Assembly (NCBI GenBank): GCA_000431835.1
Contig: HF987925.1
Location: 1-64,000 of the forward strand
Direction: 5' to 3'
DNA: 64,000 bases
DNA from: Succinatimonas sp. CAG:777
GTDB taxonomy: Bacteria; Pseudomonadota; Gammaproteobacteria; Enterobacterales; Succinivibrionaceae
Part shown: one piece after another, positions 1 to 7,891 of the stretch
How the letters are laid out: every line of letters starts with the position of its first letter
How positions within the stretch are numbered: the stretch's first letter is position 1
The notes under the pieces: model-generated
Told to the model about the DNA's origin: nothing
The model's input: the letters and a program-made list of their open reading frames with translations, nothing else
The model's database searches: none
Position numbers and translations under genes: made by a program

Positions 1-209
1 ATCACTAAAAAGGTACTTGACAAAGGTCACTTCATAACAGATTTAGAGAACAGGAAACTCAAAACCTAAAAAATGTATCAGTTCTTATGATTAGATCTGA
101 TAAATTTATCAATATTAAGAGCGAATATCCAAACTACTTCTTAGATACTCAGAAATTCATTAAAGAGCTTAAAGACATTATCGAAAAGGTAAAAGAAGGC
201 AAAATCTAA
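1..209 (+). pseudogene. 3' end of an unidentified gene, apparently frameshifted
   Basis: The window opens inside a + strand reading frame that runs from base 1 to a stop at 67-69. A second frame, open from base 21, runs to a TAA at 207-209 and ends in a lysine-rich helix (KELKDIIEKVKEGKI). The two join sensibly if one base is restored in the A-run at 61-64, giving LKNLKNV across the junction. This is read as the tail of one protein broken by a one-base deletion in a homopolymer, either a real mutation or a sequencing error. The family is not recognised. A hairpin terminator follows directly, which supports this being a true gene end. Confidence 0.4.
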
Positions 210-216
210 CAAAAAA

Positions 217-238
217 CCACAGCGCTACTGTGGTTTAT
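217..238 (+). terminator. Rho-independent terminator
   Basis: Perfect 6-bp stem CCACAG/CTGTGG (217-222 and 228-233) with a 5-nt loop, preceded by an A-run and followed by TTTATTATT. It lies just after the stop at 207-209 and could also serve the minus-strand gene that ends at 258. Confidence 0.7.
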
Positions 239-257
239 TATTAGCTTTTAAAGATAG

Positions 258-902
258 TTAGACTCTCAAACCTCTAACCGAAGTACAGGTATGAAGCTTT
301 GGTATTCTCTTTAAAAGTTCAATCACTGAACTTGAAAAATCAGCTTCACTGATAAAGCTGTCGCCTTCTAATCCTACAGGCAACACATCATCATGAAACT
401 CGAATTTTCCAGAGGCATATCCTTCTTTATCTAAGAGCAATGGTGGGCAGAGAACTGACCACTTTACATTTCTGCATAATGACAGTCTCTTGTATGCATT
501 GATGCAGAGTCTTTCATGTTTTAGTTCACTGTCATCTAAGATCTCGTTGTCACCAGATCCTACATAACGCTGTCTGGTGTTATCTGAATACAGGAAGGTA
601 CAACTGCCTAACTCTAAGAGCTTTACCTCACTGTCTTTTAAGATTTCAAGTAAATGCCATAAAGGCAGATCGTCAGATGAGAACTTAGAAATAGAAAGAA
701 AAGATATGGTATCAATTACATAGTGACAATCTTTAACATCGTCTTTTGTAAGTTCAAGGCAAGGCTTAATTAAAACCTTGCCGTTACCTGGAACATTAGA
801 GAAACTGTCAACAACACAAACTGAACCTATGCCCTGTTCTTCAGCTTTTAGAACAATCTTGCTGCCAATGGAGTTATTTGCACCTAATACAGCGATCTTC
901 AT
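258..902 (-). CDS. NAD(P)-binding Rossmann-fold protein (NmrA/SDR-like)
   Basis: 214 aa. It begins with a beta-strand and a dinucleotide-binding loop, MKIAVLGANNSIGS, a variant of GxxGxxG in which the second glycine of the usual GATGxIG is replaced. The C-terminal half keeps the family features of atypical short-chain reductases of the NmrA/biliverdin-reductase-B type: VKWSVLCPPLLL, a segment resembling the usual 'PG..TG.y' stretch, then SFISEADFSSSVIELL. Substrate cannot be inferred. It follows the HNH gene by 2 bp, with an AGAAGG ribosome site inside the end of that gene, so the two are probably co-translated. Why a reductase is paired with a nuclease is unclear. Confidence 0.6.
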   Translation of the reverse strand: MKIAVLGANNSIGSKIVLKAEEQGIGSVCVVDSFSNVPGNGKVLIKPCLELTKDDVKDCHYVIDTISFLSISKFSSDDLPLWHLLEILKDSEVKLLELGSCTFLYSDNTRQRYVGSGDNEILDDSELKHERLCINAYKRLSLCRNVKWSVLCPPLLLDKEGYASGKFEFHDDVLPVGLEGDSFISEADFSSSVIELLKRIPKLHTCTSVRGLRV

Positions 903-904
903 AA

Positions 905-1927
905 TTAACCTTCTCTAGGATGCATTGGTAAAGCATCGATTAAAGAAAACTCTCCGTACTTTAACCAATTCTCAAATCTGATATCGTTATGCCACTTTAG
1001 GTATTCAGGATTAGGCCAATAGTCTTTATTCTCAGGTAAAGACAACTTTTTACCATCCAATTCTGAATACTCAGGATCAAGGTTTAACTTCATATTCTTT
1101 GAAATCTTAACTTTTACAGAACCATCAGTGTCGTAATAGAACGTCAAATAACCTTTTGAGAACAGATGGTGGATATCAGAGCGTAAAACCACGCCATTGT
1201 TAAGATCAAGATATCTATCATCATATATAGTCTTGATATGAGCTACAGATAAGGCTGGCATTAAGGTGCAACCTGTAACTGCACACTTAAAACCATAGGC
1301 ACTTAAAAGCTCGGTTCTATATTGAGATGCGTGTTCTGCACTCTTGTGAATAGAAGCTACATAATAGATACCGGGCCAGGTGCAGGATGACTGATCGATT
1401 TGAGTCTTGCGCCTTTCTAAACAAACCTTTTTTAAGTACATACCAAAAGGTTCATCACTAGGAATAGTTACGCGAGATCTTTCCTCAAAGTTGATTTTGA
1501 ACATTTCTGGTACATAAACCATGTTCTTTCTAATGAATATAAAGGAGCCATCTGCAATGTAGCAACTTAATGGATCATTCATATCAGCTTTGAACTCTTT
1601 TGCTCTTCTTAAGAAGTCGTTCAAGTTCATATAACCAGATAAAACGCCATACTGATTCCAGCAGGAGGTTATATCCATATTAAGATGTTTCAAAAAAAAT
1701 CCCCCACCACAGATAATCTGCTCTCCATCCTTCTCGACTAAGAAAAGAACTAAAGAACCTGTTGGAGGTAATTCCTCATCATCTTTGTCATGAGCAAATT
1801 CTTCAAACGGAGTGTACCAGCAGTTAGTAACTGAAGATCCATTTGAAATGAAGTTTGACTTAATAACCTGATACCAGTTATAAGAAACCTTACATATAAG
1901 GATTTTAGAATCTACGTAGTTATCCAT
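905..1927 (-). CDS. HNH endonuclease with N-terminal PUA/EVE-like domain
   Basis: 340 aa. The C-terminal half holds an HNH_2-type nuclease: CAVTGC, then VAHIKTIYDD, then NGVVLRSDIHHLFSKGYLTF (about residues 216-262), containing the His/Asn/His metal and catalytic positions. The N-terminal half has the GGGFF motif and a later segment seen in HNH proteins carrying a PUA/EVE-like reader fold. Members of this class are often taken to be modification-dependent or defence nucleases; that role is inference here. The start is supported by AAGGAG 7 nt upstream. First gene of a two-gene minus-strand operon. Confidence 0.75.
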   Translation of the reverse strand: MDNYVDSKILICKVSYNWYQVIKSNFISNGSSVTNCWYTPFEEFAHDKDDEELPPTGSLVLFLVEKDGEQIICGGGFFLKHLNMDITSCWNQYGVLSGYMNLNDFLRRAKEFKADMNDPLSCYIADGSFIFIRKNMVYVPEMFKINFEERSRVTIPSDEPFGMYLKKVCLERRKTQIDQSSCTWPGIYYVASIHKSAEHASQYRTELLSAYGFKCAVTGCTLMPALSVAHIKTIYDDRYLDLNNGVVLRSDIHHLFSKGYLTFYYDTDGSVKVKISKNMKLNLDPEYSELDGKKLSLPENKDYWPNPEYLKWHNDIRFENWLKYGEFSLIDALPMHPREG

Positions 1928-2240
1928 ATCAAACTCCTTACCCGATATCTAGAGTTTAAAAGTGTTCTTTAAAAATTTCCATACAAATATTAAGAAATTG
2001 CAAATTCTGACACACATAAGTTTCAAATATTGATTCATCAACACAATAAAAGGAGAAAACAGCTAATTATCGCCTTTCCATAGTAAGTCTATATGTTTAT
2101 ATTAAGATTACATTGTGCGAAAATTGAGCCTACAAAAATGTCAGTGGAATTTTGTGTTATACAAAAAATTGATAGTCATCTCACATTTTAGCAAAAATTG
2201 TAGATATTTTTTTATTTTATATATCAATAAGTTATATATA

Positions 2241-2254
2241 TGAAACCGATTACA
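2241..2254. promoter_or_regulatory. LacI/GalR-type operator-like site
   Basis: TGAAACCGATTACA fits the degenerate LacI/GalR-family operator pattern TGNAANCGNTTNCA. A near copy, TGAAACAGATTATT, sits 73 bp downstream at 2314-2327. Both lie upstream of a symporter whose paralogue has a perfect palindrome of the same type. No LacI-family regulator gene lies in this window. Confidence 0.45.
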
Positions 2255-2313
2255 TTATTTATAAATAAATTTCAAAATTATCCTAAATTTTACTAATTAA
2301 TTTTTTGCATAAA

Positions 2314-2327
2314 TGAAACAGATTATT
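2314..2327. promoter_or_regulatory. Second, weaker copy of the LacI/GalR-like element
   Basis: TGAAACAGATTATT, sharing TGAAAC-GATTA with the element at 2241-2254 but with the central CG changed to AG. Possibly an auxiliary operator for the symporter at 2553. Confidence 0.3.
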
Positions 2328-2552
2328 AATTATCAATTTGATTTACAAACAGATTTTTCTAAAAAGTTTTTTCAACTAATATTGAGATTAAGTTAACTGA
2401 ATATAAAATCTTAACGATACGGTTTTATGCATATTTTATCACTAAAGTAACAGGTGGTTCATCAGAAAAATTTTTGTATAATCACGTCGATCGGTTTTAT
2501 AGGCTTTTTTAAGTCTCTAAAATTTCAATTTTCAAACACAAGGTTAGTTAAT

Positions 2553-4214
2553 ATGGAAAATGTAGTTGCAGGTTTAAGTGCCATTGATTATGTAATCTTT
2601 GGAATTTATGCCATTGTTGTGATTGCAATTGGTCTGTTCGCTTCTAAAAAGAACACCAAGAGCGCAGAAGGTTACTTCTTAGCAGGTAAGTCAATTCCAT
2701 GGTGGGCCGTTGGTGCATCATTGATTGCAGCAAACATTTCTGCTGAGCAGTTCATCGGCATGTCAGGTTCTGGTTACGCTATCGGTTTCGGTATCGCAGC
2801 TTATGAGTTCATGGCAGCTATCACCTTAATTCTTGTTGGTAAGTACTTCTTACCTATCTTCATCGAAAAAGGTATTTATACAATTCCTGAGTTCGTTGAG
2901 AAGCGTTTCAACAAGACCTTAAAGACAATTCTTGCAGTATTCTGGATCTGCCTATACATCTTCGTAAATCTGTCATCAGTTCTTTACTTAGGTGGTTTAG
3001 CATTAGAGACAATTTTAGGTATTCCTATGATGTACACAATCTTAGGTTTAGCTGCATTCGCTCTAATCTACTCAGTATACGGTGGTCTATCAGCTGTTGT
3101 ATGGACTGACGTTATCCAGGTTGCTGTTCTAGTAATCGGTGGCTTTGCAACATCATACTTAGCATTAAAGTTAATCGGTGGTGACGCAGGTGCATTCTCA
3201 GGTTTAGGTACTCTAATCGACGAGATCCCAGATCACTTCACCATGATCTTAGATCAGTCAAATCCACAGTTCAGCAACTTACCTGGTATTGCAGTTCTAA
3301 TCGGTGGTATGTGGGTTGCTAACCTGTACTACTGGGGCTTCAACCAGTACATCATTCAGCGTACATTCGCAGCTAAGTCTGTAGATGAGGCTCAGAAGGG
3401 TTTAGCATTTGCTGCTTTCTTAAAGTGCATTACTCCTATCATTGTTGTAATTCCTGGTATCGCAGCTTACTACATCACTGTTCAGAACCCTGCACTGTTA
3501 GAGCAGTTACAGGCAACCTATGGTGATATCGTAGCTAACAACATTCCTACAGCAACACAGACTGACCGTGCTTATCCATGGGTTGCACAGTTACTACCTG
3601 TAGGTGTTAAGGGCCTAGTATTCGCAGCTTTAGCAGCAGCTATCGTTTCATCTTTAGCTTCAATGTTAAACTCAACAGCTACTATCTTCACAATGGATAT
3701 CTACAAGGAGTACATCAACAAGAACGCTTCTGATATCACATTAGTAACTGTAGGTCGTATCACTGCTGTCGTAGCTTTAGTAATCGCTATCTTCTTAGCT
3801 CCAATGTTAAGCTCATTAGGTCAGGCATTCCAGTACATCCAGGAATACACCGGTGTTGTTTCACCTGGTATCTTAGCTGTATTCTTATGCGGTCTATTCT
3901 ACAAGAAGGCAAACTCAAAGGGTGCTGTAATTGGTGTTCTATCATCAATCGTAATCGCTCTATTATTGAAGTTCTTACCTATCAAGATGCCATTCATGGA
4001 TCAGATGTTATACACTTGCATTCTAACCATCGCTATCATCGTATTCGTATCATTATCAACTAACGAAGGCGATGACGATTCTAAGGCAATCAAGACTACT
4101 TCAGAGACCTTCAAGACCTCTGGTGGCTTTGCTATCGCTTCATACGCAATTCTGTTAATTGTTGCTGCAATCTATGCAGCATTCTGGAATCCAAGCCTAG
4201 GCTTCGCATTCTAA
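2553..4214 (+). CDS. vSGLT-like sodium/solute symporter (copy 1)
   Basis: 553 aa from the ATG at 2553, chosen because AAGG lies 9 nt upstream and because MENVVAGLSAIDYV aligns with the start of the paralogue at 4872. A polytopic inner-membrane protein of the solute:sodium symporter family, strikingly like Vibrio vSGLT: SAIDYVIFGIYAIVV, FLAGKSIPWWAVGAS, AANISAEQFIGMSGSG, then YYWGFNQYIIQRT and FAAFLK, regions that hold sugar and sodium ligands in vSGLT. Likely couples Na+ to uptake of a hexose or related compound; the substrate is not provable from sequence. Forms a tandem pair with the next gene but has its own terminator. Confidence 0.85.
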   Translation: MENVVAGLSAIDYVIFGIYAIVVIAIGLFASKKNTKSAEGYFLAGKSIPWWAVGASLIAANISAEQFIGMSGSGYAIGFGIAAYEFMAAITLILVGKYFLPIFIEKGIYTIPEFVEKRFNKTLKTILAVFWICLYIFVNLSSVLYLGGLALETILGIPMMYTILGLAAFALIYSVYGGLSAVVWTDVIQVAVLVIGGFATSYLALKLIGGDAGAFSGLGTLIDEIPDHFTMILDQSNPQFSNLPGIAVLIGGMWVANLYYWGFNQYIIQRTFAAKSVDEAQKGLAFAAFLKCITPIIVVIPGIAAYYITVQNPALLEQLQATYGDIVANNIPTATQTDRAYPWVAQLLPVGVKGLVFAALAAAIVSSLASMLNSTATIFTMDIYKEYINKNASDITLVTVGRITAVVALVIAIFLAPMLSSLGQAFQYIQEYTGVVSPGILAVFLCGLFYKKANSKGAVIGVLSSIVIALLLKFLPIKMPFMDQMLYTCILTIAIIVFVSLSTNEGDDDSKAIKTTSETFKTSGGFAIASYAILLIVAAIYAAFWNPSLGFAF

Positions 4215-4236
4215 TTAACAGTTAATTGTTAACACG

Positions 4237-4262
4237 AGCCCTGCTATATGCGGGGCTTTTTA
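4237..4262 (+). terminator. Rho-independent terminator of symporter copy 1
   Basis: Eight-pair stem AGCCCTGC/GCGGGGCT (one T-G pair) with loop TATAT, followed by a T-run, 22 bp after the stop codon. Confidence 0.85.
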
Positions 4263-4483
4263 ATATCCTGAAACTTACGTCTTGATAAGTTAAAGACATC
4301 AGATCTGACACGAAATAAATGGGAAAAAATTTTTTCGGATTAACACTGTGTATTACAAGAACAGCTATCTTAAAATCACCAAAAGCTAGTCTTATTAATT
4401 GCTATCGTCAACGCTATCCCCTATCTTAAAAAAACAGTTCAAGTTACCAAAATATAAAATCAACATACAAAGCTTATTTAGCT

Positions 4484-4495
4484 AAAACCGTTTTC
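4484..4495. promoter_or_regulatory. LacI/GalR-like operator candidate
   Basis: AAAACCGTTTTC, a near-palindrome related to the two CG-centred sites closer to the gene. The weakest of the three upstream of symporter copy 2. Confidence 0.3.
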
Positions 4496-4603
4496 TCGAC
4501 CAAAAGGTTGCAAACGTGCAAAAAAAATCTAGCACAAGATCACAAAATTGAATTTTAATCGTTTTAAATATTTTCTTTAGTTATCAAATAGTTAAATAAA
4601 TCT

Positions 4604-4615
4604 AAAACGTTTACG
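4604..4615. promoter_or_regulatory. LacI/GalR-like operator candidate
   Basis: AAAACGTTTACG shares the AAACGTTTAC core with the perfect site at 4821, 217 bp apart, a spacing that would permit looping. Confidence 0.45.
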
Positions 4616-4820
4616 ATATTTTAATTTTCTCAAGAAAAAAATTTGATATATCTGATAATCTAAATTTTTTAATTATTCTATTTAATTGATTTTTAAGTTT
4701 TTTATCATCAATAGAAATATAATTGTTCATTGTAAAATACTTTCAATTTTTTCAATCTTTAAGACAAAACCAACCAAAATCCCTTAAGTTGCATTGTTTT
4801 TAAATACTGCTATTATTTCC

Positions 4821-4832
4821 GTAAACGTTTAC
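4821..4832. promoter_or_regulatory. Perfect 12-bp LacI/GalR-type operator palindrome
   Basis: GTAAACGTTTAC, a perfect CG-centred palindrome about 40 bp before the start codon at 4872. This is the classic core of LacI/GalR-family operators. Its place between the likely promoter and the gene suggests repression of symporter copy 2. Confidence 0.65.
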
Positions 4833-4871
4833 TTCGTTTCAATATAGTCAAATAAATTAAGGGAAAAACAC

Positions 4872-6533
4872 ATGGAAACAGTAACTTCTGGTTTATCTAC
4901 CATTGATTACGTTATCTTTGGTATATACGCTATCGTAGTCTTAGTTATCGCCCTTTCAGCTTCTCGTAAAAATCACAAGAGCGCTGAGGGGTATTTCTTA
5001 GCAGGTAAATCTATTCCTTGGTGGGCTGTTGGTGCCTCACTAATTGCTGCTAATATTTCAGCAGAACAGTTCATCGGTATGTCAGGTTCTGGCTATGCTA
5101 TCGGTATGGGCATTGCAGCTTACGAAATTATGGCTGCTGTGACCTTAATCTTAGTTGGTAAATACTTCATTCCTATCTTTATCGAAAAAGGTATTTACAC
5201 TATTCCTGAATTCGTTGAGAAACGTTTTAATAAAACTCTAAAAACCATTCTTGCAATATTCTGGATCAGCTTATACATCTTAGTAAACTTAACCTCAGTT
5301 CTCTACCTAGGCGGTTTAGCATTAGAGACCATTTTAGGTATTCCTCTGATGTACTCAATCTTAGGATTAGCAGCTTTCGCTCTTCTATACTCAGTATACG
5401 GTGGTCTGTCAGCAGTTGTTTGGACTGACGTTATCCAGGTTGCTGTTTTAGTAATCGGTGGTTTTGCAACATCATATGTAGCCTTAAAGTGGATTGGTCA
5501 GGGTGAAGGCTTCATGGCTGGCTGGTCAACTTTAGTTCAGGATATTCCTGAGCACTTTGAAATGATCTTAGACAGATCAAATCCTAACTTCTCACAGTTA
5601 CCAGGTATCTCTGTTCTAATCGGTGGTCTATGGGTTACTAACTTGTACTACTGGGGCTTCAACCAGTACATTATTCAGCGTACATTCGCTGCTAAGTCAA
5701 TTCACGAAGCTCAGACTGGTCTTGTATTCGCAGGCTTCTTAAAGTTAATCATTCCTTTAATCTGCGTAATTCCAGGTATTGCAGCTTACTACATCACTGT
5801 TCACAATCCTGCTCTATTAGACTCATTAAAAGAACAGTATGGTAACATTGTTGCTAACAACATTCCTACAGCTGATCATCCTGATAAGTCATATCCTTGG
5901 GTTGCTCAGTTACTGCCTACAGGTCTAAAAGGTGTTGTATTCGCAGCTCTTGCAGCAGCTATTGTTTCATCCTTAGCATCAATGCTAAACTCAACTGCAA
6001 CCATCTTCACCATGGATATCTACAAAGAGTACATCAACAAGTCAGCATCAGATGTATCTTTAGTGAGAGTTGGTCGTTTAACTGCTATTGTAGCTTTAGC
6101 AATCGCAATCTTCATTGCTCCTCTATTAAGCTCTCTAGGTCAGGCATTCCAGTTCATCCAAGAGTACACCGGTGTTGTTTCACCTGGTATCTTATCAGTA
6201 TTCTTATGCGGTCTGTTCTACAAGAAGGCAAACTCAAAGGGAGCAGTAGTTGGTGTATTATGCTCAATCGTAATCGCATTCTTACTGAAGTTCTTACCTT
6301 TACAGATGGGCTTCTTAGACCAGATGTTCTACAACTGGATCCTAACCACTGCAATCATCGCATTCGTTTCATTATCAACTAACAATGGCGATGACGATCC
6401 TAAGGCAATCATAACCACAGCTAAGACATTCAAGACAACTGGCGGTTTCGCTATAGCAAGCTATGCAATCTTAATTATCGTAGCTGTAATCTACACTGCT
6501 TTCTGGAACGTTCAGTTAGGCTGGGCTCTATAA
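4872..6533 (+). CDS. vSGLT-like sodium/solute symporter (copy 2)
   Basis: 553 aa, exactly the length of the neighbour at 2553 and very similar throughout, including AANISAEQFIGMSGSG, YYWGFNQYIIQRT and the C-terminal GDDD segment. Start ATG with AAGGGA 7 nt upstream. The copies differ most in the extracellular or loop stretches around residues 205-235 and 315-335 and in the C-terminal tail, so they may differ in affinity or substrate. Same SSS/vSGLT family and inner-membrane location. It has a separate terminator and its own operator-like palindromes, so it is a duplicated but independently regulated transporter. Confidence 0.85.
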   Translation: METVTSGLSTIDYVIFGIYAIVVLVIALSASRKNHKSAEGYFLAGKSIPWWAVGASLIAANISAEQFIGMSGSGYAIGMGIAAYEIMAAVTLILVGKYFIPIFIEKGIYTIPEFVEKRFNKTLKTILAIFWISLYILVNLTSVLYLGGLALETILGIPLMYSILGLAAFALLYSVYGGLSAVVWTDVIQVAVLVIGGFATSYVALKWIGQGEGFMAGWSTLVQDIPEHFEMILDRSNPNFSQLPGISVLIGGLWVTNLYYWGFNQYIIQRTFAAKSIHEAQTGLVFAGFLKLIIPLICVIPGIAAYYITVHNPALLDSLKEQYGNIVANNIPTADHPDKSYPWVAQLLPTGLKGVVFAALAAAIVSSLASMLNSTATIFTMDIYKEYINKSASDVSLVRVGRLTAIVALAIAIFIAPLLSSLGQAFQFIQEYTGVVSPGILSVFLCGLFYKKANSKGAVVGVLCSIVIAFLLKFLPLQMGFLDQMFYNWILTTAIIAFVSLSTNNGDDDPKAIITTAKTFKTTGGFAIASYAILIIVAVIYTAFWNVQLGWAL

Positions 6534-6572
6534 AGCAAACCTCATATATAACAATTCATATTAACTAACCTT

Positions 6573-6600
6573 AAAGCTCTGCTTTGCAGAGCTTTTCTTA
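6573..6600 (+). terminator. Rho-independent terminator of symporter copy 2
   Basis: Perfect 10-bp stem AAAGCTCTGC/GCAGAGCTTT (6573-6582 and 6586-6595) with a 3-nt loop and trailing T residues. Confidence 0.85.
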
Positions 6601-6689
6601 TTTGTAAAAAAGTTTTTGAGAATACAAAAAAGGTATGACCTCAAGGTAGAAAATAAGGTAACTTTTCTCAAGCTCTTATAAAGTAAAGA

Positions 6690-7844
6690 TTACTCTTCAG
6701 GGAAAGGAGGAAGTTGATGCTCTTTACCAATACACTCTTGATACCATGAAGTAAAAAGTCTTGGTCTGCTATTTTCTTTTAGAGCTTTAAAATAATCATA
6801 GCAAAGCTGTTTTGAGCTTATAAGCTCTTCGTTTATCCCCCGCTCTTTTGCTATAAGTGATAATACACGCTTTAATTTTTTGACAGCTTTACCAACATTT
6901 CTGTCTGATAGGATGTGTTCAATTGGGTACTCAAGATCTTGCTCTACAGGAACTTTTTGGGCTTCGTTAAACCATGAGATCACAAGTTTTCCATACTGTC
7001 TTATGGCTCCAGGTTTTACACCTGCTTTAGCTAAAGACGCATTAGAGAGATTTTTTAACCTAGCAATTGGAGATAAGGCCCCCCCTGTGATGATCCTATT
7101 TTGAGCTACATCATTTTCCATTGCAAATTCCATGCGCTTTTGACATAGAAATTTTAAAACAGTAAGTTCTGCCAGACTAACAGTTCCTGCTCCTTTGGCA
7201 TTTAGATAAGCAGTTTCAGGCTTAGGAATGATCGTACAGTTATCCTTTTGATTGTCCATTTCCTCATAGAACCATGTTAAACGAGGATCTGCTTGCTTAA
7301 ACTTACTAATAAGAGACTGATAGAGCTTATCTAAATAGAGAACATCATTAGCAGCATAGACAATCTGCTCATCTGTCAATGGTCGCAATGACCAGTCTGA
7401 ACGAGTTTGGTCTTTAGGTAATATGACATTAAGCTCTTCTTCTAATGTAGCTTGTAACCCTTTTGAATAACCTAATCCTAAAAAGGCCATCATTAGCTGT
7501 AAATCAATGCATTTTTCTGGAAGAGTCTTTTCAAGACCTAACTTATGAGCTTCAAAAGACAGTATCTCAAGATCTTCACGAGCCGAAAAGAACAGACAAT
7601 TTGCCTTGGTATTATTAACAAAGGCTTTGAAAAATGATGAGAGCTTTAAAGCATGAGGGTCGACTATATAGACTGTGTCATCAATGCATATTTGTACAAG
7701 ATCTAATATAGGATAATATGTCTTAGTTCTTGTAAATTCAGTATCCACACTTATATTTTTATCCTCACATAGTGATGACAAAAATGTGTTTAGAATATTT
7801 AATGAAGTCTCATTATCAACTAAGACAATATTGTTAGTGCTCAT
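6690..7844 (-). CDS. rnd: Ribonuclease D
   Basis: 384 aa, near the E. coli length. A DEDDy 3'-5' exoribonuclease that trims tRNA and other RNA 3' ends in the cytoplasm. Exo I is VDTEF (D34, E36), Exo II lies in FFSAREDLEIL, and Exo III is YAANDVLYLDKLY with the catalytic Tyr and Asp. An HRDC domain follows at about residues 220-300 (AELTVLKFLCQKRMEFA). Start ATG is preceded by GGAGAG. Last gene of a minus-strand serC-fadD-rnd set; the fadD-rnd adjacency is also seen in enterobacteria. Confidence 0.92.
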   Translation of the reverse strand: MSTNNIVLVDNETSLNILNTFLSSLCEDKNISVDTEFTRTKTYYPILDLVQICIDDTVYIVDPHALKLSSFFKAFVNNTKANCLFFSAREDLEILSFEAHKLGLEKTLPEKCIDLQLMMAFLGLGYSKGLQATLEEELNVILPKDQTRSDWSLRPLTDEQIVYAANDVLYLDKLYQSLISKFKQADPRLTWFYEEMDNQKDNCTIIPKPETAYLNAKGAGTVSLAELTVLKFLCQKRMEFAMENDVAQNRIITGGALSPIARLKNLSNASLAKAGVKPGAIRQYGKLVISWFNEAQKVPVEQDLEYPIEHILSDRNVGKAVKKLKRVLSLIAKERGINEELISSKQLCYDYFKALKENSRPRLFTSWYQECIGKEHQLPPFPEE

Positions 7845-7891
7845 GTGCTCTCCTCAATTGCGAGCACATTATAAAATAAGAGACGCCTAAA

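Larger units (their letters stand above)
1928..2552. other. AT-rich intergenic region with divergent promoters
   Basis: About 625 bp separating the minus-strand HNH operon from the plus-strand symporter. No convincing short gene was found. The right half carries two copies of a TGAAAC(C/A)GATTA element (listed separately). An in-frame ATG exists at 2454 for the symporter, but the extra residues do not match the paralogue next door, so this stretch is treated as leader. Confidence 0.6.
4263..4871 (+). other. Long AT-rich regulatory region between the symporters
   Basis: About 610 bp without a plausible gene. It contains three LacI/GalR-like palindromes (4484-4495, 4604-4615, 4821-4832), suggesting independent transcription and carbon-source control of the second symporter. 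AAGGGA at 4859-4864 is the ribosome site for the gene at 4872. Confidence 0.6.

Noticed and set aside
2454..2552. Extended N-terminus of symporter copy 1
   Set aside because: The 33 extra residues have no counterpart in the copy at 4872, and a better-placed ATG with ribosome site lies at 2553.
5897..6382. Open frame of 161 codons inside symporter copy 2
   Set aside because: Fully inside a clear membrane-transporter gene on another frame of the same strand; composition and lack of a ribosome site mark it as a shadow.
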